From NCBI GenBank assembly GCA_910588215.1, contig CAJUQJ010000056.1:1-21418 (forward strand): a DNA stretch of 21,418 bases. Direction: 5' to 3'. The notes beneath the pieces are model-generated. The model saw only the letters and a list, made by a program, of their open reading frames with translations, was not told the origin of the DNA and ran no database searches. Shown piece after piece: positions 8,129-17,300 of the stretch (positions are counted from its first letter, which is position 1; each line of letters starts with the position of its first letter). This stretch comes from an uncultured Lachnospiraceae bacterium (GTDB lineage Bacteria > Bacillota > Clostridia > Lachnospirales > Lachnospiraceae). A program made the translations under genes and the position numbers.

Positions 8129-8878
8129 TCAATGCCCAAACTGCTTCAGAACCAGCACGGTTCTCTTCACGGAGATCAGCAGCGGATGTGGCACTCCGTT
8201 CCGCTTAAGACCCAGATACCCTTCCCAAAAGGAAACCATGTAATTGCGAAGCCCGGCATTGCTTATTCCGCCATAGAACATGACGACCAATACCTCTGGC
8301 ACATAAGCCAGACGATTTCTCTCATCCTTCAGAAAGCGCACCATGAATTCATAATCTGCAGAACACCTGTATGACGTATCATAAAGTCCATAGTTCTCAT
8401 AGATCTCCCGTTTCAAAAACATGGTCGGATGCCCCGGCAGCCAGCCATCTGCCAGCCGTCCTTCTCCCATATGCCATTTCCTGACAACACGTTCCCCTTC
8501 CACATAGACCAGATCGGCATGGGCACCGATACATCCTTCTCCACCTTGCTCGATGGCCCGCACCAGTTTCGAGACCGAATCCGGTGCACATAATCTGTCA
8601 TTACAGACCGATACGATATCCCCGGTACACATCCTGCATGCCTTATTCATGGCATCATAAAGTCCCTCGTCCGGTTCCGAGACCCAGCGCACCGTACAGG
8701 GCGGATCCTGATGCTTCTTTGCAAATGCATGGATAACATCCAGGGTACCATCATCGGACTGCCCGTCCACAATAACAACTTCAAGAGACGGATAATCCTG
8801 TTCTTCTATGCTTGCCAATGTTATCTTCAAATTCTCTTTTACATTATAAGTTGTAACCAACAAAGATACTTTCCACAT
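8129..8878 (-). CDS. Family 2 glycosyltransferase, WcaE-like, 249 aa
   Basis: Short GT2 enzyme resembling those of colanic-acid and exopolysaccharide clusters. It reads VSLLVTTYNVKENLKITLASI, VVIVDGQSDDGTLDVI (about 35-50) and the hallmark SEPDEGLYDAMNKA (67-80). The acceptor segment GHPTMFLKREIYENYGLYDT and SADYEFMVRF (173-182) follow. Start chosen at 8878 because the fold begins there and GGTGG lies four bases upstream; the in-frame ATGs at 8908 and 8899 would add up to ten residues with no family match. Oddity: where relatives have LNSDD, this protein has VCNDR (about 91-95), so the second Asp of the metal motif appears replaced by Arg. It is the first gene of the operon with the two membrane proteins and probably extends the lipid-linked glycan they act on. 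Confidence 0.88.
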   Translation of the reverse strand: MWKVSLLVTTYNVKENLKITLASIEEQDYPSLEVVIVDGQSDDGTLDVIHAFAKKHQDPPCTVRWVSEPDEGLYDAMNKACRMCTGDIVSVCNDRLCAPDSVSKLVRAIEQGGEGCIGAHADLVYVEGERVVRKWHMGEGRLADGWLPGHPTMFLKREIYENYGLYDTSYRCSADYEFMVRFLKDERNRLAYVPEVLVVMFYGGISNAGLRNYMVSFWEGYLGLKRNGVPHPLLISVKRTVLVLKQFGH

Positions 8879-8917
8879 GATTCCACCATTTCCAACCATT
8901 CTTGTCATACATAACAG

Positions 8918-8946
8918 ATTTTACCTTATTTTCCTGAAATATGCAA
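8918..8946 (-). promoter_or_regulatory. Weak candidate promoter for the GT2/GT-C operon
   Basis: On the minus strand TTGCAT (8946-8941) and TAAAAT (8923-8918) are 17 bp apart, with transcription starting about 30 nt before the ATG at 8878. The -10 is one mismatch from consensus but the -35 is poor. It lies just downstream of the terminator of the preceding surface-protein gene, where a new promoter is expected. Confidence 0.35.
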
Positions 8947-9030
8947 TCTTCTCACATTTCTTTAAAATCGATCCAATTCTGCGCCTGCACCGCGTCTAAA
9001 GCTGCTCTGTCCTGAGATTTCCTATATGAC

Positions 9031-9069
9031 AAAAAAGACAGGTACAAGCCGTCCAAAAACTTGTACCTG
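9031..9069 (-). terminator. Rho-independent terminator of the BspA/LRR surface-protein gene
   Basis: Read on the minus strand, CAGGTACAAG (9069-9060) pairs perfectly with CTTGTACCTG (9048-9039) across an 11-nt loop. The stem is followed two bases later by six T residues (9036-9031). It begins 15 bp after the stop at 9085. It separates the surface-protein transcript from the glycosyltransferase operon. Confidence 0.9.
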
Positions 9070-9084
9070 CCTCCCTATACAAAT

Positions 9085-12000
9085 TTACTTGTTGATCTTG
9101 ACATTCATGGTCACCGCAGTGCCCGGCGTATTCGTGCCCTGCCCCTCAAACCTCACATACATCGTAAGCTTATTGGTCGTATCACATCCGTAGAACACGG
9201 TATCCCGCAGTTTCAATTTCACTAACAGTGAACCGTCCTCTAACTGCTCCGAATCGATCACGGTATGCTTGCCGGTCACCTCGTCTTCCGTTGTCACAAA
9301 GGATTCCTGCGCGTTCGTATCCTTCTCGCCGAATGCAATAGACTCCACATTACCGATCGTCTTCGCCTCACTCCTGTTGACGATAAAGGTGGCCACATAA
9401 TTCTTGTTGGACAAATACAGGTTCACACTGCTTCTGTCCGCCTTGACTTTCGGCAGGATCTGTCCTGTCTTGATGGACAGCACCTTGCTCAGATAGCCGC
9501 CTCCGCCGCCTTCATAATCAGGGAATTTATAATTCTCCAGTTCCGTCCAGACATAGATCTTATAGGTCTTATTATTTTCCAGCACTGCATCTTCTTTCGG
9601 TCTCACATAGATCTTCCCGTCTGATAATATCTGCGCCTCAAACTTCTCGCTTTCCGGTCCGTCATACGGGAAAACGATATCTTCATTGTGGTCATATACT
9701 TTTGCGCCCACAACTTTATCTTTCACGTTCTTAAGCGACGGCGTATAGACAATGCTGTTGGCTGTCGTACACTCTCCAAATCTGTCAAGCAGATTTATCT
9801 TACCTTTCGATGACAATGCGATAGAGATTGTTCCGGCATGAACCTTCAAGTTAAAATTAACGGCTTTCTGCGCATACAGCGTTTTACCGCCGCCGCTGTA
9901 TGCAGGCCTGATGCTGAAGCGATAGGTTCCCTTCTCGCAGTATTGGTTCATGGAAGCGGCAAGTTTGCCTTCTGTCACCTTCCCGTTTTCATCCACCTGC
10001 CGGTCTGTCAGTTCCCAGTCAAAGTAGTTCACATACTCCTGCTTGTTCCTTGTCTTACATGTAATACTCTCAAGCGTCTCCGCCACATCAAACTCATATC
10101 CGTCAGGCAGATTCTTTGCCACCAGCGACAACTCACTCCGCTCTGCGTAATCGTTCTCCTCGGTTCTCGCCGTATTGTTCAAGGTGAGACTTCCCTTTAC
10201 AGAGACAGACGGATTGCCTGCCTTTACTTTTACCTTCAATGTGATCTTGTTGGCCGGTCGTTCATCTCCCTGGAACACATATTGCGCTTTGTCACAGACA
10301 TAGGTATATGTACCGTCTTTGATCGATTCAGGATCATTAATCGTGACGGTGCCGACTCCGTTGACATACTGCACATCAAGATACTGATAATACGCAGCCA
10401 GACTCTTCGTCGTTTTCGCCGTAAAGATCTGCTCATCCGCGATCTCTGTACCCTTCTGGTTGGACTTCAAGCCAAACTCTACTGTCTGTTCCGGATAATT
10501 AGGGTTCAATGTGACCGTGGAAGACTTCAGAGCCGTCGTGGAGCCTGGTTTGTCGGCCAGACTGATCTTCGGTACGGAATCGACAAATTTCACCGAATAC
10601 GTAAAGTCGATCTGCTCCCGCTCCGCCCAGGAACTGTTCTTAAGCCTTAACTTAACCTTGCCGGCCTTGGTGACATTATCCCGCAGTCTCAAGGTAAACT
10701 GCCCGTTGTCGTCAAGACTGATCCCTGCACCGGTATCGATTGGCGTATAATGGCTCTCCCCATCGTTTACAAATTTCAGTTCATAGCCTCCGTCAGACAG
10801 ATCTACCGGCTTATTCTTCTTATCTACAAGCTGCAGTTCTATTTCCTGTTCTCCGCATCCACTCTTGAAAGTATCCGACGTTCTGTTCAATTTAAAGGAA
10901 GGTGCCGTCCGCTGCGCAGGAATCGTGATCTTGCAGTCCGTATATGCATCATCCGCATACCCCTCATAATACAGGCGCAGATACCCGGTCACCACCGGTT
11001 TGCCCGTCCCCTTATTCGCACGCAGCAGTTCCTCACTCTTCTGCCGGATCATACAGGTATCCTGATCCACATATTCAACCTCGAAGTTTTCAATGAATTT
11101 CTTGTTATCCTCCGAATCGGAAAGCGGCCGCAGCTCATAATCCGCAACTTTATCTTTTCCCAGATTGGTGACATTCACGATCACTTCCGTCTCGTCGTTG
11201 GCATAGAAATAATTCAGTTTCGGCTGCTTCTTCTCAAAGGCGATCTTCGGCTTCGGTTTTGAAGCCTTCACCGTAATCTTCAGCGGCAGCTCATAAGTGC
11301 CTCCATTGATATCGACACGCACGGAATATGCCTTATTCTCCGCCTCCGGATCTGACGGTGTAACACGGAAAGAAGTCACGGCGCTGTCACTCTCTAAAGG
11401 AAGATAGGCAAGATCAAAGTCTCTGCATGCCAGCTTATCTCCTCCGTCATATTTGACCAGTTTCACACTGTCTTTGTCGATCTGTCTGCCGTATGAACTT
11501 AAGATCTGTAAGACAGCCCCATCTGTTCGATTCGGATTGATCGTCAGGCTTCCCGATACAAGCCTTGGCGTTTTATCGGTTACTCTGATGATAAATTTCT
11601 GGGTGACCGTCTTCTTATCCGCATTCGTGGCCGTCACCCGGATGGTCGCTTCCCCGTTCGTACCTGCCGGGATCGTCACAATGCTGCTGGGATCATCCAC
11701 AGTGGATGAAGATTTGGACAGCTTCGCGACTTTGGCGTCACTGCTGGTCCACTTCAGGTTCATCGCTATGCTGTCTTCCTCCGCATCATATACGGTGGCT
11801 GTCAGCCGAATCCGCAATCCCGTATCGGGCATCCTGTCCTTATCCACAACAGCAGTCTGCACATTACCCAGCGGGCTTGTCTCAAAATCGACAAACCTTG
11901 CATCATACTCGCTGGCATCGAGCTTGATCTGTACGACTCCGGAGGCGCTCACTGCCACTCTGACGACTCTCGTAATGGCACTCCCATCCGTTCCCTTCAC

Positions 12001-14088
12001 CTTCGCGGTGATATCTGTCTGCCCGGCCGAGATCGCATGGATCGTACCGTCCTTTTCCACAGTCGCCACCGACTTCTTTGTCGTACTGAAGGTGATCTTG
12101 GAACTGGGAATCGCCTTATGGTCCGCTTTCGCATCCGTCAGGAACATTCTGGTATACTGTCCCGCCTTCAGATTCACACGTATCACTTCCCCGGCGGTGT
12201 TTGTCACCACATCGCCGTTGGATATTTCCACTTTGACGTCCCCGTCCAATCCGTCTATGCGGTCATTTCCCGCCGTATTTTCAAATTCCGCCGTAAGATA
12301 CGCGCCACCAATGGGCATCTCAAAATAGAGTTTGGAAGGTTCCCCTTCCGCTCCCTTCTCTTCCTGCAGCGGTTCTCCGTTACATTTCATGCTATCGGCA
12401 ACAAGTCGGCTTCCTGTCTCCGGTTTCACATAAACGTATAATTTGGTCCCCCTTGCAACACCCTTGTTTCCGTTCAACGTATTGGGATCCTTTAAGTTCT
12501 CGTCCCTTACTTCCAGTGTCCCTTTTCCGGTTCCGGCGTAAGTTATCGTATACTTATAGAAGTTCTTACCGGTATCTTCATCGTATGCTACGAACTTGAT
12601 CTTTTTACCAAACGTATATTCTTCCGTTGTAGATCCCTTCAGTCCGCGCAGCGTCAGTGTGTCTATATTCGGATAGACGCTGTCGCCGTAAACCACATCA
12701 AAATTCTGCACTTCCACGGTAATCAGTCTGTTACAATCCGCAAACGCATAATTTGCAATTGCTCTGACCGTACCCGGAATGGACAGCGCGCTTAATTTGA
12801 CACATCCTTTGAAAGCCGATTCTCCGATGGTATTGTTGCCGGTCTTAAACTGTACTCTGATCAGTTCGTTACATCCTGCAAATGCGTTCTTGGAGATCAC
12901 TTCCAGTTTGCTGGACAATACGAGTTGCTTCAGGGCGTTACACTCCTGAAACGCGCTTTCCCCGACCGTCTTGACCGTCTCGTTAAAATTGATCTCCTTG
13001 ATGGCCTTACATTCAAAGAACGCAAAAGCGCCGATGGACTCCAGATTCCCCGGCACGACAAATCCCCTGTCCGAGTAGAAATGCTCCAGCGCCCGGCACT
13101 GATAGAACGCCTGCTCCCCGATGGACACAAGCTCACTGTGCACGGCATCCTGCGCGTAGATCATAAATAACCGGTCATTTCCATAGAAAGCCTTATTCCC
13201 GATAGAAACCAGCTTCTTCGGAACTGCCACTTTCAGAAGCCCGGTACAGCGATAGAACGCACTGTCCCCGATCCTCTGGACGTCACCCGGAAGGTAGATG
13301 CCCTGCAGCCGATAGCAGTTGTTAAAGGCATTGTCCTGAATGGAAGTTACGCCCGCCGGTAATTTGACATAGGTGATATCGGCGTTGCCCTGGAATGCCG
13401 CGCCGATCGCCGTGATTCCTTTATTCTCCGGCAGAAAGACCACGCCGCTTACCGCACGGCCGTCCGCATAGGTAATCTTTTCCAGAACGCCGTCTGTTAC
13501 TGTAACCTCATATTCTTCGTTGGCATTGTATGTGACCCGCATACCGGTGTCGTCGGTAAACGTCATCATCCGCACTTCCTGCTGCGGTTTGTCGGAAACA
13601 TCTCCTGCCTCTTCTTCGTCCGTCTCTATCGTATTATCGGATATGCCTGCGTCATCGCCGTCCTCTTCCGGATCTTCCGCATCTACGGAATCGTTCTTAT
13701 CTCCCTCCGGCGGCGTGATCTCGTCTCCGTCAGAATCTGTCTCTCCCGGCACTTCCGAGTCGTCTGTATCCTCGCTCGTACCAGGTTCCTCTTCCTCCGG
13801 TGCCTGATTCTCCGGCGGCTCCTGCTCCTCCGATCCTGCAGTATCTTCCTCGGCCGCATCAAGATCCGTCCCATCGCCGTTCTGATCTTCCGGCCCTTCG
13901 TCCTTACCGGATGGCTCCGTTTCCTGCTCACTGCCATTATTCTCTCCGCCATCCTCCACAACGACTTCCTGCGCTGTCGTGGCCGGAAGCCCCGCGGCAT
14001 CAGGAGCCGTCGCAAAAACCGTCATATCATTCATGCTGACAGTAATACTAAGCGCCAGCAACAATGCAAGTATCCTTCGTCTCTTCAT
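9085..14088 (-). CDS. Giant secreted BspA-type leucine-rich-repeat and Ig-like surface protein, 1667 aa
   Basis: From the chosen start (ATG 14088, with GGAGG five bases upstream; the in-frame ATG 14100 lies before the ribosome site) a signal peptide (MKRRRILALLLALSITVS..., cleavage near residue 26) leads into an acidic E/D/P/S-rich linker (about 38-168). BspA-like LRR_5 repeats follow (about 220-460), with consensus IGxxAFxxCxxLxxhxhP. Next come an InlB/Flg_new-like beta module (about 512-606) and a Big_2-like Ig domain (about 620-715) containing KKSVATVEKDGTIHAISAG. A second Ig-like unit holds NLKWTSSDAKVAKLS (about 776-792). The last 800 residues look like a chain of divergent Ig-like beta modules I cannot name. 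There is no LPXTG, SLH, choline-binding or LysM motif, so the mode of retention is unknown. BspA-type proteins typically bind host or bacterial surfaces; adhesion here is inference. Confidence 0.88.
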   Translation of the reverse strand: MKRRRILALLLALSITVSMNDMTVFATAPDAAGLPATTAQEVVVEDGGENNGSEQETEPSGKDEGPEDQNGDGTDLDAAEEDTAGSEEQEPPENQAPEEEEPGTSEDTDDSEVPGETDSDGDEITPPEGDKNDSVDAEDPEEDGDDAGISDNTIETDEEEAGDVSDKPQQEVRMMTFTDDTGMRVTYNANEEYEVTVTDGVLEKITYADGRAVSGVVFLPENKGITAIGAAFQGNADITYVKLPAGVTSIQDNAFNNCYRLQGIYLPGDVQRIGDSAFYRCTGLLKVAVPKKLVSIGNKAFYGNDRLFMIYAQDAVHSELVSIGEQAFYQCRALEHFYSDRGFVVPGNLESIGAFAFFECKAIKEINFNETVKTVGESAFQECNALKQLVLSSKLEVISKNAFAGCNELIRVQFKTGNNTIGESAFKGCVKLSALSIPGTVRAIANYAFADCNRLITVEVQNFDVVYGDSVYPNIDTLTLRGLKGSTTEEYTFGKKIKFVAYDEDTGKNFYKYTITYAGTGKGTLEVRDENLKDPNTLNGNKGVARGTKLYVYVKPETGSRLVADSMKCNGEPLQEEKGAEGEPSKLYFEMPIGGAYLTAEFENTAGNDRIDGLDGDVKVEISNGDVVTNTAGEVIRVNLKAGQYTRMFLTDAKADHKAIPSSKITFSTTKKSVATVEKDGTIHAISAGQTDITAKVKGTDGSAITRVVRVAVSASGVVQIKLDASEYDARFVDFETSPLGNVQTAVVDKDRMPDTGLRIRLTATVYDAEEDSIAMNLKWTSSDAKVAKLSKSSSTVDDPSSIVTIPAGTNGEATIRVTATNADKKTVTQKFIIRVTDKTPRLVSGSLTINPNRTDGAVLQILSSYGRQIDKDSVKLVKYDGGDKLACRDFDLAYLPLESDSAVTSFRVTPSDPEAENKAYSVRVDINGGTYELPLKITVKASKPKPKIAFEKKQPKLNYFYANDETEVIVNVTNLGKDKVADYELRPLSDSEDNKKFIENFEVEYVDQDTCMIRQKSEELLRANKGTGKPVVTGYLRLYYEGYADDAYTDCKITIPAQRTAPSFKLNRTSDTFKSGCGEQEIELQLVDKKNKPVDLSDGGYELKFVNDGESHYTPIDTGAGISLDDNGQFTLRLRDNVTKAGKVKLRLKNSSWAEREQIDFTYSVKFVDSVPKISLADKPGSTTALKSSTVTLNPNYPEQTVEFGLKSNQKGTEIADEQIFTAKTTKSLAAYYQYLDVQYVNGVGTVTINDPESIKDGTYTYVCDKAQYVFQGDERPANKITLKVKVKAGNPSVSVKGSLTLNNTARTEENDYAERSELSLVAKNLPDGYEFDVAETLESITCKTRNKQEYVNYFDWELTDRQVDENGKVTEGKLAASMNQYCEKGTYRFSIRPAYSGGGKTLYAQKAVNFNLKVHAGTISIALSSKGKINLLDRFGECTTANSIVYTPSLKNVKDKVVGAKVYDHNEDIVFPYDGPESEKFEAQILSDGKIYVRPKEDAVLENNKTYKIYVWTELENYKFPDYEGGGGGYLSKVLSIKTGQILPKVKADRSSVNLYLSNKNYVATFIVNRSEAKTIGNVESIAFGEKDTNAQESFVTTEDEVTGKHTVIDSEQLEDGSLLVKLKLRDTVFYGCDTTNKLTMYVRFEGQGTNTPGTAVTMNVKINK

Positions 14089-14123
14089 CCTTACCTCCAT
14101 TCCGAAGCGTCACAAATTCCTGG

Positions 14124-14155
14124 TTGAATAAATTGCTATCGAGCAATTTATTCAA
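14124..14155 (-). promoter_or_regulatory. Perfect 14+14 bp inverted repeat in the leader of the LRR surface-protein gene
   Basis: On the plus strand TTGAATAAATTGCT (14124-14137) and AGCAATTTATTCAA (14142-14155) are perfect reverse complements separated by ATCG. In RNA one more G-U pair is possible. It ends 35 nt before the ATG at 14088 and about 25 nt before its ribosome site. No T-run follows on the minus strand and the 3' flank is not U-rich, so it is not a typical terminator. It could be a DNA operator for a dimeric regulator or an RNA hairpin controlling translation or stability. Confidence 0.7.
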
Positions 14156-14275
14156 TCTTATACCCGTACCTTTCTCTTCGCCTGCAGTTTCACGACTGCC
14201 AGACAAATCTTCCCCTTCTCTTACTGTATCCTGTTAAAATTCCCAAAAGCGTCCGCTGCACGCCATGTCATTACA

Positions 14276-14304
14276 GCTATATCATAGACAGACATACCTG
14301 TCAA
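14276..14304 (-). promoter_or_regulatory. Candidate promoter for the LRR surface-protein gene
   Basis: Minus-strand TTGACA (14304-14299, perfect) and TATAGC (14281-14276) are separated by 17 bp. The leader would be about 180 nt and would contain the 14124-14155 inverted repeat. A second candidate lies just upstream at 14346-14318 (TTGTGT, 17 bp, TATACT). The rest of the 14089-14383 spacer shows no gene. Confidence 0.45.
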
Positions 14305-14317
14305 AAATACATTAGTA

Positions 14318-14346
14318 AGTATACCATTTCTAATTGTATGACACAA
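14318..14346 (-). promoter_or_regulatory. Second, upstream candidate promoter for the LRR surface-protein gene
   Basis: Minus-strand TTGTGT (14346-14341) and TATACT (14323-14318) are spaced by 17 bp. The -10 is one mismatch from consensus; the -35 matches at three positions. It would be tandem with the 14276-14304 candidate. No terminator was seen after the stop at 14384, so read-through from the upstream gene is also possible. Confidence 0.35.
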
Positions 14347-14383
14347 GTGTCTGTGCTACAAGATATAGTGTTTTAAGGAAAAA

Positions 14384-17300
14384 TTAATTTTTGTAAAAAA
14401 GATTTTTCCACCACACCAATAGTTTCGCGCCTATCGTATAGGTGATCTTCTTCTCACCGCCATAATTTCCAAGACCCCGCACCGTCACCGATGCCTTCCC
14501 CTTATTCTGATTCTTCGCATAGGTGGTTTCATCAATGCTATAGTCCGTCCCATACTTCAAAGGTTCCTGGCTGCCATTTACGGTGAGCACAAGGTCTTCT
14601 TCCGTCAGGGTAACCGCCTTTCCGTTGTTGTATTCTTTCGCCTGCACCTTCACTTTGGCCTTGGCAATATCAGCCTGCACGATACGGTAGACTGCGGAGA
14701 TCTTTGCCGCACCGTCTCCGGCATAGAATCCCGTTCCACGTGCCGTGACACGAATCTTCGTTCCGGCCTGCGGGATATCATCCGCTTCCACGGTCTCTCC
14801 GGCCCTCTTCAATGTGACACCATTGTCACTATTATCCGTCGCACCATTTTGCACGCTCTTCGTTCCCGTGGTGACATCTTTGACGCAGACGTATGCATCC
14901 TCGGCGTAAGTGTATGCAAGATTTCTGTCATAGTCTTTTCCCGCCGACAGTTTTGCTCCGTTACAGTCAGTTAAGACCACGGAACTCTTAAAGGCATTTT
15001 TCTTATTCTTATAAACCACATCTTTGGCCGTCATAGTCAGCTTGCCGTTATCCTGTGCCAAACGTCCGTCGGTAATCCTGAAAAATCCGGTGATGCTGCC
15101 TTTATAATTCCCCTTGCCGGTCACCGTGATCTTCGGCAGCTTTCTCTCGTCTGCACCTTCCGCTCCTGTCGGTGTGACCGTCTTGTTGTTCGCGTACTTA
15201 ACCGTGAAGTCTTTACCCTGTACCAGTTCAATACCCTGAAACGTCAGGACTACTGCCGGTCTGCTCCCGCCTTTCATATAAGGCGTGACGATCTGGGACA
15301 GATTGGAGATCTGCTGCAGATCGTCCGGCGCATCCTGGGTATAGTACTGCAGGGTAATGGCCGGGTTGATGCCCGTCTCATTGGAACCAAGCTGGCAGGC
15401 CGTGATCTTATAGGTCTTCTTGATCTGCCCGGTGTACTCATTGATGCCTTTGAACAGGATCGATGCCGTTCCCGCTTTGGAAATGTTGGAATAGGACACA
15501 ACATAATCTCCCGTCACACCGCCGTCCGTACTCTCCGTCAGCTCTCTGCCATCCAAAACAAGGCGGCATGCGCCGGGTGTCTGCCTGACGTCTTCCTCTC
15601 TGCCCGTATACTCTTTATTCTCCAATCCTTCTACCGCAGCTCTGGCAAGTGACGTTCCTACGATCTTATATGTGACGCTCCTGCTGCCGGCATAGGCGCT
15701 TCCCTCCACCGCCGTGATCGTGGCCGTAGCGGTGCCCACCGCAGTATTATTTGTATAGGATACCGTATAGTCGCCGGTCATACCGCCATCGGTACTTTCC
15801 ACAAGCGGCTCTTTTCTGTAACTGATTTTCAGGCTCTCCGGCCGGATGCCAATCCCCTGCTCTTTATCAACCAGTGCATTGCTGTAAGTCTGCGCAGGAA
15901 TCTTCTCTATCGTAACTTTACTGAGCAGAACCTTCTGGGTGATCGTTTCATATACCGTTATGGTTCCGGTATAGCCGCCCTTCCCTGTGATCTTGATCGG
16001 ATAAGTGCCGGCAGTCTGGTACGCGCCCGTTCCCGTCTGCGGATAGGTGACCGTATAATCCGTATTTTTCTTAAGCTTCTTCCCGTCTCGGTATACCGCG
16101 GGAGAACTCTTGATGGTCCTGCCGCTGTACGCCGCCGTTATATGATCGGCCGTTATGTCCGTATCCGTCAATGCTTTGGGCAGGATCCGGAATGAAACCG
16201 TTTCTGTTCCCTTGTAATTTCCTTTGCCTTTTACAATGATCTGCGGCATGGCCTGCCCGTTTATGCTGACCTTCTTGTTGTTCTTATAAGAAACCGTATA
16301 ATCTCTGCCCTGTTCAAGCGCGATCAGTTCTCTGCTTCCATCCCCGTAGGACACACTGTCATATACCTGCACTTCAGGCTTCAAGGCGCTTCCGGTATAA
16401 ATCTGATCCCCCACAGGCAGCACATAGAATCCTTTGCCCTGTTCCTCGTAATAAGGGTATACCACCGTCTCCTGCTGATAGACAGCCGTAGTCCTGTCAA
16501 AACGGCTTCCGGTTCCGTTCTTTCCTGTATACCAGCCGATGAAAAGACTACCCTGCACCTCTTCCGCCTCAGGAAAGTCCTGCTCCGGCAATACCGCTCC
16601 ATATAACGCCTGCTGATTCTTCAGGATCGTTTCACCGTCCTTCTTCATGAAGATGACACTACATTCTTCCACCAGGACAGTGTGCTGCGCCGTATACCCC
16701 TGCTCACATCCGGACATCCTGGCTGTGATCACCGCTTTTCCCTTCGACAGCGCTTTTACGCTGCCATTCCTGACTGTGGCAACCTTATCATCCGAACTGC
16801 TCCAGGCGATCTGCGTGTCGGAAGTCGTATCCTTAGGCCAATACTCTGCCGCCAGATTAACACCTTGGCCGGCAAGCAATGTTGTCTGCTCGTCCGTATC
16901 CGTGTCTTTGGCATTGGGATTCGTCAAAGCAGCCTGATAGATCGGTGCGCTCACCTTGACTTGACAGGTAGCTGTCCTCACCGGACTGCTGCCCGCTTTG
17001 GAAGCTTTGGCCGTGATCGCCGCTTCTCCCTTGCCCACTGCAGTCACGACTGCCCGGGAAGGGTCTTCCGGATCGGCGCTGACCTTTGCCACCTTAGTAT
17101 TGGAGGAAGACCAGGTGATCGTCTTATCCGCTGTCGTATCCGGCGGAACGAAAGAAACCTGCAGAGACGCCGTGTCCGTATTCTCCGTCTTCTCCGCCTC
17201 GTTCAACCCGGTCTCATCCTCTACCACCGTATCGGGACGCCGCAACGCTATCTCGGTCTTGTCCAATGTGATCTCCTGGAGTGAGATCACCACCTTAACC

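Noticed and set aside
11453..12328. Plus-strand open frame of 291 codons inside the LRR protein gene
   Set aside because: It is antisense to a clear coding region; its Ser/Thr/Val-rich translation is what the reverse complement of Asp/Lys/Thr/Asn-rich coding DNA gives.
14336..14352. Small GACAC/GTGTC inverted repeat as terminator of the glucosaminidase gene
   Set aside because: The arms are five bases with a two-base centre and no T-run follows, so it cannot form a convincing terminator.
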